Assembly (NCBI GenBank): GCA_964017155.1
Contig: OZ024855.1
Coordinates: 1,116,001 to 1,180,000, forward strand
DNA length: 64,000 nt
Source of the DNA: Oasisia sp. SBJ-2009
Lineage: Eukaryota > Annelida > Polychaeta > Sabellida > Siboglinidae
Reading direction: 5' to 3'
Program-made: the position numbers and the translations under genes
Part shown: positions 1-10,932 of the stretch, piece after piece
Layout of the letters: each line of letters starts with the position of its first letter
Position numbering within the stretch: the first letter of the stretch is position 1
The notes under the pieces: model-generated
Database searches by the model: none
What the model saw: only the letters and a program-made list of their open reading frames with translations
What the model was told of the DNA's origin: nothing

Positions 1-37
1 TAACATGCACCGCTGCGCTTGCGACTGGCACAAATCG

Positions 38-204
38 CGCTGTCTTTTCGACCTCAACAGTTTGCCAAGACGCGCTGTTTATAAAACATAAATACTCGCA
101 AGATGATTGTAATTGAATGAATTAATTTAATCAAGTATCAAATGTTGGCAAAAATACTGATATAATAGCAACTTTGAGGTGGGTCCGACTTGTACATAAG
201 TGCC
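38..204 (+). repeat. Left arm of the intra-monomer inverted repeat (167 bp)
   Basis: Read 5' to 3', this arm matches the reverse complement of 288-454. Every anchor pair sums to 492: 38-57 with 435-454, 67-78 with 414-425, and 174-197 with 295-318. There is therefore no gap between the arms. By hand count about 142 of 167 positions pair in this copy (85%). Units carrying GAAAAGACAG, ACGCGC, AATTC and a matched ACCAACATTG / CAATGTTGGT pair reach about 148 of 167 (89%). The best block, 174-197, pairs at 23 of 24, and the one mismatch would be G-U in RNA. The weakest stretch is 58-66 (5 of 9). The arm recurs in every unit. Confidence 0.93.
80..86 (+). promoter_or_regulatory. TATAAAA motif in left arm, pointing into the palindrome
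   Basis: TATAAAA sits 9 bp after a GACGCGCTG block. The 23 positions 67-89 match the reverse complement of 403-425 at all but one position, one of the best-kept parts of the arms. It recurs at the same place in every unit. A TATA-like string is common by chance in 39% GC DNA, so promoter activity is only a possibility. If used, transcription would run rightward through S1 into the right arm and give a self-complementary RNA. Confidence 0.3.
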
Positions 205-287
205 AAATAGTGAAATTCTGAACAAAAATTGAGAGTATACGTGCTTTTATGAGAGAGAGCGCGTGAAGGTACGCGCCCGCAAAAGTA
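205..287 (+). repeat. Spacer S1 between the arms (83 bp), with GA run and GC-rich hairpin
   Basis: This is the unpaired centre of the monomer palindrome. It holds an A-rich stretch (221-230), a short GA run (251-259) and a GC-rich segment (259-280). The GA run is the most length-variable and base-variable spot: GAGAGAGAGCG, GAGAGAGTGCG, and a longer GAGAGAGAGAGCG form at 20408 and 24945. Linked variants include GAACAAAAATT, GAAAACAAATT and GAACACAAATT, GCAAAAG or GCAAGAG, and TTGAGAG or TTCAGAG. No coding or RNA gene signature is visible. Confidence 0.85.
259..276 (+). other. Short GC-rich hairpin in spacer S1
   Basis: GCGCGT (259-264) and ACGCGC (271-276) are perfect reverse complements around the 6-base loop GAAGGT. 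The stem is kept in nearly all units even where the GA run beside it changes. Rare breaks are seen, such as GAGCCC instead of GCGCCC near 29001 and GCGCGAGAAGG near 44112. Whether it folds in DNA or RNA is inference. Confidence 0.75.
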
Positions 288-454
288 GGCATTCATGTAC
301 AAGTCGGGCCCACCTCAATTTTGGTATTATAACTGTATCTTTGCCAATATTTGATACTTGATTTTGTTAACTCAATCAATTATAATCATCTTGCGCATAT
401 TAATGTTTTATATACAGCGCGTCTTAGCAGACATTTGAGGTCGAAAAAACAGCG
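288..454 (-). repeat. Right arm of the intra-monomer inverted repeat (167 bp)
   Basis: This is the reverse-complement partner of 38-204, sharing the dyad axis at 246. Because units repeat every 504 bp, it is equally the partner of the next unit's left arm (542-708) around a second axis at 498. Each arm can therefore fold with either neighbour across a spacer of 83 or 87 bp. Several subtype markers lie here: AACTC or AATTC, ATAATCATC or ATAATAATC, TACAGCG or TACTGCG, TTAGCAGACA or TTAGCATACA, and GAAAAAACAG or GAAAAGACAG. Confidence 0.93.
406..412 (-). promoter_or_regulatory. TATAAAA motif in right arm, minus strand, facing the left-arm copy
   Basis: TTTTATA on the plus strand reads TATAAAA on the minus strand, the symmetric partner of 80-86. 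The two motifs face each other across S1 about 320 bp apart in every unit. The symmetry follows from the palindrome, so it is not independent evidence of function. T units change the neighbouring base (TACTGCG) but keep the TATAAAA. Confidence 0.3.
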
Positions 455-541
455 TGGTCGGCATAAACAAACTGTTTATTGCTCATTCCATATGCACAGC
501 GCAGTAACATGCACCGCTGCGCTTGCGACTGGCACAAATCG
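455..541 (+). repeat. Spacer S2 between adjacent palindromes (87 bp)
   Basis: This spacer lies around the second dyad axis (498), between the right arm of one unit and the left arm of the next. It contains two ATGCAC copies (492-497 and 509-514) and a GC-rich hairpin. Outside that hairpin its two sides pair only sporadically. I see no convincing similarity to S1. Subtype markers here are CAAATTG or CAAACTG, GGCATAAAC or GGCATCAAC, CTGCGCTT or CTGCCCTT, and the extra A of GTAAACATG. Confidence 0.85.
498..523 (+). other. Short GC-rich hairpin in spacer S2
   Basis: AGCGCAG (498-504) pairs with CTGCGCT (517-523) around a 12-base loop. The CTGCCCTT variant found in most T units puts a C-C mismatch in the stem. 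The extra A at 46370, 52419 and 56452 lengthens the loop, and TTTCATG units change loop bases only. Confidence 0.7.
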
Positions 542-2366
542 CGCTGTCTTTTCGACCTCAACAGTTTGCCAAGAAGCGCTGTTTATAAAACATAAATACG
601 CGCAAGATGATTGTAATTGAATGAATTAATTTAATCAAGTATCAAATGTTGGCAAAAATACTGATATAATAGCAACTTTGAGGTGGGTCCGACTTGTACA
701 TAAGTGCCAAATAGTGAAATTCTGAACAAAAATTGAGAGTATACGTGCTTTTATGAGAGAGAGCGCGTGAAGGTACGCGCCCGCAAGAGTAGGCATTCAT
801 GTACAAGTCGGGCCCACCTCAATGTTGGTATTATAACTGTATCTTTGCCAATATTTGATACTTGATTTTGTTAATTCAATCAATTATAATCATCTTGCGC
901 ATATTAATGTTTTATATACAGCGCGTCTTAGCAGACATTTGAGGTCGAAAAGACAGCGTGGTCGGCATAAACAAATTGTTTATTGCTCATTCCATATGCA
1001 CAGCGCAGTAACATGCACCGCTGCGCTTGCGACTGGCACAAATCGCGCTGTCTTTTCGACCTCAACAGTTTGCCAAGACGCGCTGTTTATAAAACATAAA
1101 TACGCGCAAGATGATTGTAATTGAATGAATTAATTTAATCAAGTATCAAATGTTGGCAAAAATACTGATATAATAGCAACTTTGAGGTGGGTCCGACTTG
1201 TACATAAGTGCCAAATAGTGAAATTCTGAACAAAAATTGAGAGTATACGTGCTTTTATGAGAGAGAGCGCGTGAAGGTACGCGCCCGCAAGAGTAGGCAT
1301 TCATGTACAAGTCGGGCCCACCTCAATGTTGGTATTATAACTGTATCTTTGCCAATATTTGATACTTGATTTTGTTAATTCAATCAATTATAATCATCTT
1401 GCGCATATTAATGTTTTATATACAGCGCGTCTTAGCAGACATTTGAGGTCGAAAAGACAGCGTGGTCGGCATAAACAAATTGTTTATTGCTCATTCCATA
1501 TGCACAGCGCAGTAACATGCACCGCTGCGCTTGCGACTGGCACAAATCGCGCTGTCTTTTCGACCTCAACAGTTTGCCAAGACGCGCTGTTTATAAAACA
1601 TAAATACGCGCAAGATGATTGTAATTGAATGAATTAATTTAATCAAGTATCAAATGTTGGCAAAAATACTGATATAATACCAACATTGAGGTGGGTCCGA
1701 CTTGTACATAAGTGCCAAATAGTGAAATTCTGAACAAAAATTGAGAGTATACGTGCTTTTATGAGAGAGAGCGCGTGAAGGTACGCGCCCGCAAAAGTAG
1801 GCATTCATGTACAAGTCGGGCCCACCTCAATTTTGGTATTATAACTGTATCTTTGCCAATATTTGATACTTGATTTTGTTAACTCAATCAATTATAATCA
1901 TCTTGCGCATATTAATGTTTTATATACAGCGCGTCTTAGCAGACATTTGAGGTCGAAAAAACAGCGTGGTCGGCATAAACAAACTGTTTATTGCTCATTC
2001 CATATGCACAGCGCAGTAACATGCACCGCTGCGCTTGCGACTGGCACAAATCGCGCTGTCTTTTCGACCTCAACAGTTTGCCAAGACGCGCTGTTTATAA
2101 AACATAAATACGCGCAAGATGATTGTAATTGAATGAATTAATTTAATCAAGTATCAAATGTTGGCAAAAATACTGATATAATAGCAACTTTGAGGTGGGT
2201 CCGACTTGTACATAAGTGCCAAATAGTGAAATTCTGAACAAAAATTGAGAGTATACGTGCTTTTATGAGAGAGTGCGCGTGAAGGTACGCGCCCGCAAGA
2301 GTAGGCATTCATGTACAAGTCGGGCCCACCTCAATGTTGGTATTATAACTGTATCTTTGCCAATAT

Positions 2367-4886
2367 TTGATACTTGATTTTGTTAATTCAATCAATTATA
2401 ATCATCTTGCGCATATTAATGTTTTATATACAGCGCGTCTTAGCAGACATTTGAGGTCGAAAAGACAGCGTGGTCGGCATAAACAAATTGTTTATTGCTC
2501 ATTCCATATGCACAGCGCAGTAACATGCACCGCTGCGCTTGCGACTGGCACAAATCGCGCTGTCTTTTCGACCTCAACAGTTTGCCAAGACGCGCTGTTT
2601 ATAAAACATAAATACGCGCAAGATGATTGTAATTGAATGAATTAATTTAATCAAGTATCAAATGTTGGCAAAAATACTGATATAATACCAACATTGAGGT
2701 GGGTCCGACTTGTACATAAGTGCCAAATAGTGAAATTCTGAACAAAAATTGAGAGTATACGTGCTTTTATGAGAGAGAGCGCGTGAAGGTACGCGCCCGC
2801 AAGAGTAGGCATTCATGTACAAGTCGGGCCCACCTCAATGTTGGTATTATAACTGTATCTTTGCCAATATTTGATACTTGATTTTGTTAATTCAATCAAT
2901 TATAATAATCTTGCGCATATTAATGTTTTATATACAGCGCGTCTTAGCAGACATTTGTGGTCGAAAAGACAGCGTGGTCGGCATAAACAAACTGTTTATT
3001 GCTCATTCCATATGCACAGCGCAGTAACATGCACCGCTGCGCTTGCGACTGGCACAAATCGCGCTGTCTTTTCGACCTCAACAGTTTGCCAAGACGCGCT
3101 GTTTATAAAACATAAATACGCGCAAGATGATTGTAATTGAATGAATTAATTTAATCAAGTATCAAATGTTGGCAAAAATACTGATATAATAGCTACTTTG
3201 AGGTGGGTCCGACTTGTACATAAGTGCCAAATAGTGAAATTCTGAACAAAAATTGAGAGTATACGTGCTTTTATGAGAGAGTGCGCGTGAAGGTACGCGC
3301 CCGCAAGAGTAGGCATTCATGTACAAGTCGGGCCCACCTCAATTTTGGTATTATAACTGTATCTTTGCCAATATTTGATACTTGATTTTGTTAATTCAAT
3401 CAATTATAATCATCTTGCGCATATTAATGTTTTATATACAGCGCGTCTTAGCATACATTTGAGGTCGAAAAGACAGCGTGGTCGGCATCAACAAACTGTT
3501 TATTGCTCATTCCATATGCACAGCGCAGTAACATGCACCGCTGCGCTTGCGACTGGCACAAATCGCGCTGTCTTTTCGACCTCAACAGTTTGCCAAGACG
3601 CGCTGTTTATAAAACATAAATACGCGCAAGATGATTGTAATTGAATGAATTAATTTAATCAAGTATCAAATGTTGGCAAAAATACTGATATAATACCAAC
3701 ATTGAGGTGGGTCCGACTTGTACATAAGTGCCAAATAGTGAAATTCTGAACAAAAATTGAGAGTATACGTGCTTTTATGAGAGAGAGCGCGTGAAGGTAC
3801 GCGCCCGCAAAAGTAGGCATTCATGTACAAGTCGGGCCCACCTCAATTTTGGTATTATAACTGTATCTTTGCCAATATTTGATACTTGATTTTGTTAACT
3901 CAATCAATTATAATCATCTTGCGCATATTAATGTTTTATATACAGCGCGTCTTAGCAGACATTTGAGGTCGAAAAAACAGCGTGGTCGGCATAAACAAAC
4001 TGTTTATTGCTCATTCCATATGCACAGCGCAGTAACATGCACCGCTGCGCTTGCGACTGGCACAAATCGCGCTGTCTTTTCGACCTCAACAGTTTGCCAA
4101 GACGCGCTGTTTATAAAACATAAATACGCGCAAGATGATTGTAATTGAATGAATTAATTTAATCAAGTATCAAATGTTGGCAAAAATACTGATATAATAG
4201 CAACTTTGAGGTGGGTCCGACTTGTACATAAGTGCCAAATAGTGAAATTCTGAACAAAAATTGAGAGTATACGTGCTTTTATGAGAGAGTGCGCGTGAAG
4301 GTACGCGCCCGCAAGAGTAGGCATTCATGTACAAGTCGGGCCCACCTCAATGTTGGTATTATAACTGTATCTTTGCCAATATTTGATACTTGATTTTGTT
4401 AATTCAATCAATTATAATCATCTTGCGCATATTAATGTTTTATATACAGCGCGTCTTAGCAGACATTTGAGGTCGAAAAAACAGCGTGGTCGGCATAAAC
4501 AAACTGTTTATTGCTCATTCCATATGCACAGCGCAGTAACATGCACCGCTGCGCTTGCGACTGGCACAAATCGCGCTGTCTTTTCGACCTCAACAGTTTG
4601 CCAAGACGCGCTGTTTATAAAACATAAATACGCGCAAGATGATTGTAATTGAATGAATTAATTTAATCAAGTATCAAATGTTGGCAAAAATACTGATATA
4701 ATAGCAACTTTGAGGTGGGTCCGACTTGTACATAAGTGCCAAATAGTGAAATTCTGAACAAAAATTGAGAGTATACGTGCTTTTATGAGAGAGTGCGCGT
4801 GAAGGTACGCGCCCGCAAGAGTAGGCATTCATGTACAAGTCGGGCCCACCTCAATGTTGGTATTATAACTGTATCTTTGCCAATAT
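2367..4886 (+). repeat. Units 5-9, subtype order I W Q K K
   Basis: Five units, 2520 bp. The I-W-Q-K succession is a shorter form of the 6-unit order that follows. Unit 9 (4383) is a K/I hybrid: it has AATTC, as in I units, but GAAAAAACAG and CAAACTG, as in K units. This points to exchange within a unit. Confidence 0.8.
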
Positions 4887-7800
4887 TTGATACTTGATTT
4901 TGTTAATTCAATCAATTATAATCATCTTGCGCATATTAATGTTTTATATACAGCGCGTCTTAGCAGACATTTGAGGTCGAAAAGACAGCGTGGTCGGCAT
5001 AAACAAATTGTTTATTGCTCATTCCATATGCACAGCGCAGTAACATGCACCGCTGCGCTTGCGACTGGCACAAATCGCGCTGTCTTTTCGACCTCAACAG
5101 TTTGCCAAGACGCGCTGTTTATAAAACATAAATACGCGCAAGATGATTGTAATTGAATGAATTAATTTAATCAAGTATCAAATGTTGGCAAAAATACTGA
5201 TATAATACCAACATTGAGGTGGGTCCGACTTGTACATAAGTGCCAAATAGTGAAATTCTGAACAAAAATTGAGAGTATACGTGCTTTTATGAGAGAGAGC
5301 GCGTGAAGGTACGCGCCCGCAAGAGTAGGCATTCATGTACAAGTCGGGCCCACCTCAATGTTGGTATTATAACTGTATCTTTGCCAATATTTGATACTTG
5401 ATTTTGTTAATTCAATCAATTATAATAATCTTGCGCATATTAATGTTTTATATACAGCGCGTCTTAGCAGACATTTGTGGTCGAAAAGACAGCGTGGTCG
5501 GCATAAACAAACTGTTTATTGCTCATTCCATATGCACAGCGCAGTAACATGCACCGCTGCGCTTGCGACTGGCACAAATCGCGCTGTCTTTTCGACCTCA
5601 ACAGTTTGCCAAGACGCGCTGTTTATAAAACATAAATACGCGCAAGATGATTGTAATTGAATGAATTAATTTAATCAAGTATCAAATGTTGGCAAAAATA
5701 CTGATATAATAGCTACTTTGAGGTGGGTCCGACTTGTACATAAGTTCCAAATAGTGAAATTCTGAACAAAAATTGAGAGTATACGTGCTTTTATGAGAGA
5801 GTGCGCGTGAAGGTACGCGCCCGCAAGAGTAGGCATTCATGTACAAGTCGGGCCCACCTCAATTTTGGTATTATAACTGTATCTTTGCCAATATTTGATA
5901 CTTGATTTTGTTAATTCAATCAATTATAATCATCTTGCGCATATTAATGTTTTATATACAGCGCGTCTTAGCATACATTTGAGGTCGAAAAGACAGCGTG
6001 GTCGGCATCAACAAACTGTTTATTGCTCATTCCATATGCACAGCGCAGTAACATGCACCGCTGCGCTTGCGACTGGCACAAATCGCGCTGTCTTTTCGAC
6101 CTCAACAGTTTGCCAAGACGCGCTGTTTATAAAACATAAATACTCGCAAGATGATTGTAATTGAATGAATTAATTTAATCAAGTATCAAATGTTGGCAAA
6201 AATACTGATATAATCGCAACTTTGAGGTGGGTCCGACTTGTACATAAGTGCCAAATAGTGAAATTCTGAACAAAAATTGAGAGTATACGTGCTTTTATGA
6301 GAGAGAGCGCGTGAAGGTACGCGCCCGCAAAAGTAGGCATTCATGTACAAGTCGGGCCCACCTCAATTTTGGTATTATAACTGTATCTTTGCCAATATTT
6401 GATACTTGATTTTGTTAATTCAATCAATTATAATCATCTTGCGCATATCAATGTTTTATATACAGCGCGTCTTAGCATACATTTGAGGTCGAAAAGACAG
6501 CGTGGTCGGCATCAACAAACTGTTTATTGCTCATTCCATATGCACAGCGCAGTAACATGCACCGCTGCGCTTGCGACTGGCACAAATCGCGCTGTCTTTT
6601 CGACCTCAACAGTTTGCCAAGACGCGCTGTTTATAAAACATAAATACTCGCAAGATGATTGTAATTGAATGAATTAATTTAATCAAGTATCAAATGTTGG
6701 CAAAAATACTGATATAATCGCAACTTTGAGGTGGGTCCGACTTGTACATAAGTGCCAAATAGTGACATTCTGAACAAAAATTGAGAGTATACGTGCTTTT
6801 ATGAGAGAGAGCGCGTGAAGGTACGCGCCCGCAAAAGTAGGCATTCATGTACAAGTCGGGCCCACCTCAATTTTGGTATTATAACTGTATCTTTGCCAAT
6901 ATTTGATACTTGATTTTGTTAACTCAATCAATTATAATCATCTTGCGCATATTAATGTTTTATATACATCGCGTCTTAGCAGACATTTGAGGTCGAAAAA
7001 ACAGCGTGGTCGGCATAAACAAACTGTTTATTGCTCATTCCATATGCACAGCGCAGTAACATGCACCGCTGCGCTTGCGACTGGCACAAATCGCGCTGTC
7101 TTTTCGACCTCAACAGTTTGCCAAGACGCGCTGTTTATAAAACATAAATACGGGCAAGATGATTGTAATTGAATGAATTAATTTAATCAAGTATCAAATG
7201 TTGGCAAAAATACTGATATAATAGCAACTTTGAGTTGGTCCGACTTGTACATAAGTGCCAAATAGTGAAATTCTGAACAAAAATTGAGAGTATACGTGCT
7301 TTTATGAGAGAGTGCGCGTGAAGGTACGCGCCCGCAAGAGTAGGCATTCATGTACAAGTCGGGCCCACCTCAATGTTGGTATTATAACTGTATCTTTGCC
7401 AATATTTGATACTTGATTTTGTTAATTCAATCAATTATAATCATCTTGCGCATATCAATGTTTTATATACAGCGCGTCTTAGCAGACATTTGAGGTCGAA
7501 AAGACAGCGTGGTCGGCATAAACAAATTGTTTATTGCTCATTCCATATGCACAGCGCAGTAACATGCACCGCTGCGCTTGCGACTGGCACAAATCGCGCT
7601 GTCTTTTCGACCTCAACAGTTTGCCAAGACGCGCTGTTTATAAAACATAAATACGCGCAAGATGATTGTAATTGAATGAATTAATTTAATCAAGTATCAA
7701 ATGTTGGCAAAAATACTGATATAATACCAACATTGAGGTGGGTCCGACTTGTACATAAGTGCCAAATAGTGAAATTCTGAACAAAAATTGAGAGTATACG

Positions 7801-7909
7801 TGCTTTTATGAGAGAGTGCGCGTGAAGGTACGCGCCCGCAAGAGTAGGCATTCATGTACAAGTCGGGCCCACCTCAATGTTGGTATTATAACTGTATCTT
7901 TGCCAATAT
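4887..7909 (+). repeat. 6-unit higher-order repeat, copy 1 (I W Q Q Kg I)
   Basis: 3023 bp, one base short of six units because the Kg unit has lost a base (GAGTTGGTCC near 7231). Markers shared with copy 2 at a spacing of exactly 3023 bp are the CATCGCG change at 6969 and that deletion. The order W then Q then Q then Kg is found only in these two copies. Copy 1 has private bases such as TAAGTTCC near 5746 and TAGTGACATT near 6766. Confidence 0.88.
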
Positions 7910-10900
7910 TTGATACTTGATTTTGTTAATTCAATCAATTATAATCATCTTGCGCATATTAATGTTTTATATACAGCGCGTCTTAGCAGACATTTGAGGT
8001 CGAAAAGACAGCGTGGTCGGCATAAACAAATTGTTTATTGCTCATTCCATATGCACAGCGCAGTAACATGCACCGCTGCGCTTGCGACTGGCACAAATCG
8101 CGCTGTCTTTTCGACCTCAACAGTTTGCCAAGACGCGCTGTTTATAAAACATAAATACGCGCAAGATGATTGTAATTGAATGAATTAATTTAATCAAGTA
8201 TCAAATGTTGGCAAAAATACTGATATAATACCAACATTGAGGTGGGTCCGACTTGTACATAAGTGCCAAATAGTGAAATTCTGAACAAAAATTGAGAGTA
8301 TACGTGCTTTTATGAGAGAGAGCGCGTGAAGGTACGCGCCCGCAAGAGTAGGCATTCATGTACAAGTCGGGCCCACCTCAATGTTGGTATTATAACTGTA
8401 TCTTTGCCAATATTTGATACTTGATTTTGTTAATTCAATCAATTATAATAATCTTGCGCATATTAATGTTTTATATACAGCGCGTCTTAGCAGACATTTG
8501 TGGTCGAAAAGACAGCGTGGTCGGCATAAACAAACTGTTTATTGCTCATTCCATATGCACAGCGCAGTAACATGCACCGCTGCGCTTGCGACTGGCACAA
8601 ATCGCGCTGTCTTTTCGACCTCAACAGTTTGCCAAGACGCGCTGTTTATAAAACATAAATACTCGCAAGATGATTGTAATTGAATGAATTAATTTAATCA
8701 AGTATCAAATGTTGGCAAAAATACTGATATAATAGCTACTTTGAGGTGGGTCCGACTTGTACATAAGTGCCAAATAGTGAAATTCTGAACAAAAATTGAG
8801 AGTATACGTGCTTTTATGAGAGAGTGCGCGTGAAGGTACGCGCCCGCAAGAGTAGGCATTCATGTACAAGTCGGGCCCACCTCAATTTTGGTATTATAAC
8901 TGTATCTTTGCCAATATTTGATACTTGATTTTGTTAATTCAATCAATTATAATCATCTTGCGCATATTAATGTTTTATATACAGCGCGTCTTAGCATACA
9001 TTTGAGGTCGAAAAGACAGCGTGGTCGGCATCAACAAACTGTTTATTGCTCATTCCATATGCACAGCGCAGTAACATGCACCGCTGCGCTTGCGACTGGC
9101 ACAAATCGCGCTGTCTTTTCGACCTCAACAGTTTGCCAAGACGCGCTGTTTATAAAACATAAATACTCGCAAGATGATTGTAATTGAATGAATTAATTTA
9201 ATCAAGTATCAAATGTTGGCAAAAATACTGATATAATCGCAACTTTGAGGTGGGTCCGACTTGTACATAAGTGCCAAATAGTGAAATTCTGAACAAAAAT
9301 TGAGAGTATACGTGCTTTTATGAGAGAGAGCGCGTGAAGGTACGCGCCCGCAAAAGTAGGCATTCATGTACAAGTCGGGCCCACCTCAATTTTGGTATTA
9401 TAACTGTATCTTTGCCAATATTTGATACTTGATTTTGTTAATTCAATCAATTATAATCATCTTGCGCATATCAATGTTTTATATACAGCGCGTCTTAGCA
9501 TACATTTGAGGTCGAAAAGACAGCGTGGTCGGCATCAACAAACTGTTTATTGCTCATTCCATATGCACAGCGCAGTAACATGCACCGCTGCGCTTGCGAC
9601 TGGCACAAATCGCGCTGTCTTTTCGACCTCAACAGTTTGCCAAGACGCGCTGTTTATAAAACATAAATACTCGCAAGATGATTGTAATTGAATGAATTAA
9701 TTTAATCAAGTATCAAATGTTGGCAAAAATACTGATATAATCGCAACTTTGAGGTGGGTCCGACTTGTACATAAGTGCCAAATAGTGAAATTCTGAACAA
9801 AAATTGAGAGTATACGTGCTTTTATGAGAGAGAGCGCGTGAAGGTACGCGCCCGCAAAAGTAGGCATTCATGTACAAGTCGGGCCCACCTCAATTTTGGT
9901 ATTATAACTGTATCTTTGCCAATATTTGATACTTGATTTTGTTAACTCAATCAATTATAATCATCTTGCGCATATTAATGTTTTATATACATCGCGTCTT
10001 AGCAGACATTTGAGGTCGAAAAAACAGCGTGGTCGGCATAAACAAACTGTTTATTGCTCATTCCATATGCACAGCGCAGTAACATGCACCGCTGCGCTTG
10101 CGACTGGCACAAATCGCGCTGTCTTTTCGACCTCAACAGTTTGCCAAGACGCGCTGTTTATAAAACATAAATACGGGCAAGATGATTGTAATTGAATGAA
10201 TTAATTTAATCAAGTATCAAATGTTGGCAAAAATACTGATATAATAGCAACTTTGAGTTGGTCCGACTTGTACATAAGTGCCAAATAGTGAAATTCTGAA
10301 CAAAAATTGAGAGTATACGTGCTTTTATGAGAGAGTGCGCGTGAAGGTACGCGCCCGCAAGAGTAGGCATTCATGTACAAGTCGGGCCCACCTCAATGTT
10401 GGTATTATAACTGTATCTTTGCCAATATTTGATACTTGATTTTGTTAATTCAATCAATTATAATCATCTTGCGCATATTAATGTTTTATATACAGCGCGT
10501 CTTAGCAGACATTTGAGGTCGAAAAGACAGCGTGGTCGGCATAAACAAATTGTTTATTGCTCATTCCATATGCACAGCGCAGTAACATGCACCGCTGCGC
10601 TTGCGACTGGCACAAATCGCGCTGTCTTTTCGACCTCAACAGTTTGCCAAGACGCGCTGTTTATAAAACATAAATACGCGCAAGATGATTGTAATTGAAT
10701 GAATTAATTTAATCAAGTATCAAATGTTGGCAAAAATACTGATATAATACCAACATTGAGGTGGGTCCGACTTGTACATAAGTGCCAAATAGTGAAATTC
10801 TGAACAAAAATTGAGAGTATACGTGCTTTTATGAGAGAGAGCGCGTGAAGGTACGCGCCCGCAAGAGTAGGCATTCATGTACAAGTCGGGCCCACCTCAA

Positions 10901-10932
10901 TGTTGGTATTATAACTGTATCTTTGCCAATAT
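7910..10932 (+). repeat. 6-unit higher-order repeat, copy 2 (I W Q Q Kg I)
   Basis: Same order and same 3023 bp length as 4887-7909, with CATCGCG at 9992 and the 1 bp loss near 10254. It differs from copy 1 at few sites: the W unit ends TACTCGC rather than TACGCGC, and S1 GA-run forms are swapped in two units. It is best explained by tandem duplication of a six-unit block. Confidence 0.88.

Larger units (their letters stand above)
1..350 (+). repeat. Tail of a unit cut by the window start
   Basis: This is the last 350 bp of a unit in the subtype phase. It ends its left-arm start with TACTCGC (as in T or Q units), carries AGCAACTTTG, the GAGAGAGAGCG form of S1 and CTCAATTTTGG. The array clearly continues upstream of the window. 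Confidence 0.9.
1..504 (+). repeat. First complete monomer in the window, used as reference unit
   Basis: This copy sets the coordinates used for internal parts of the unit; add 504 per copy, with the small indel corrections given for the array. In order it holds the end of spacer S2 (1-37), left arm (38-204), spacer S1 (205-287), right arm (288-454) and the start of the next S2 (455-504). The choice of start is arbitrary because the unit has no natural end. Hand count gives 196 G+C in 504 bp and about 24 CpG dinucleotides. Confidence 0.95.
351..2366 (+). repeat. Units 1-4, subtype order K I I K
   Basis: Four units start at 351, 855, 1359 and 1863. The two I units are adjacent and look near-identical, apart from tails that differ (AGCAACTTTG then ACCAACATTG), which suggests a recent local duplication. 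Unit 1 has a private AAGAAGCGC where others read AAGACGCGC (near 574). Confidence 0.85.

Noticed and set aside
41..57. CENP-B box
   Set aside because: The only TTCG sites (one per arm) are followed by ACCTCAA, which does not fit the TTCG-4N-A-2N-CGGG core.
38..454. Foldback or MITE-type transposon copies
   Set aside because: The inverted arms resemble long terminal inverted repeats, but there are no target-site duplications, no unit ends and no flanking unique DNA to define an insertion. A transposon origin of the ancestral half-unit cannot be excluded.
475..480. AATAAA polyadenylation signal on the minus strand
   Set aside because: A six-base match in AT-rich DNA with no gene or transcript evidence; not called as a feature.
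351..620. An open frame of 89 codons recurring in almost every unit
   Set aside because: It starts at TTG, not ATG. The first ATG in frame (492) leaves only 42 codons. Variable sites between units are mostly amino-acid changing (R/K, I/T, W/R, N/H, A/S/G), and some units break the frame (extra A at 46370, stop near 33241). That is the pattern of homogenised non-coding DNA, not a conserved protein.
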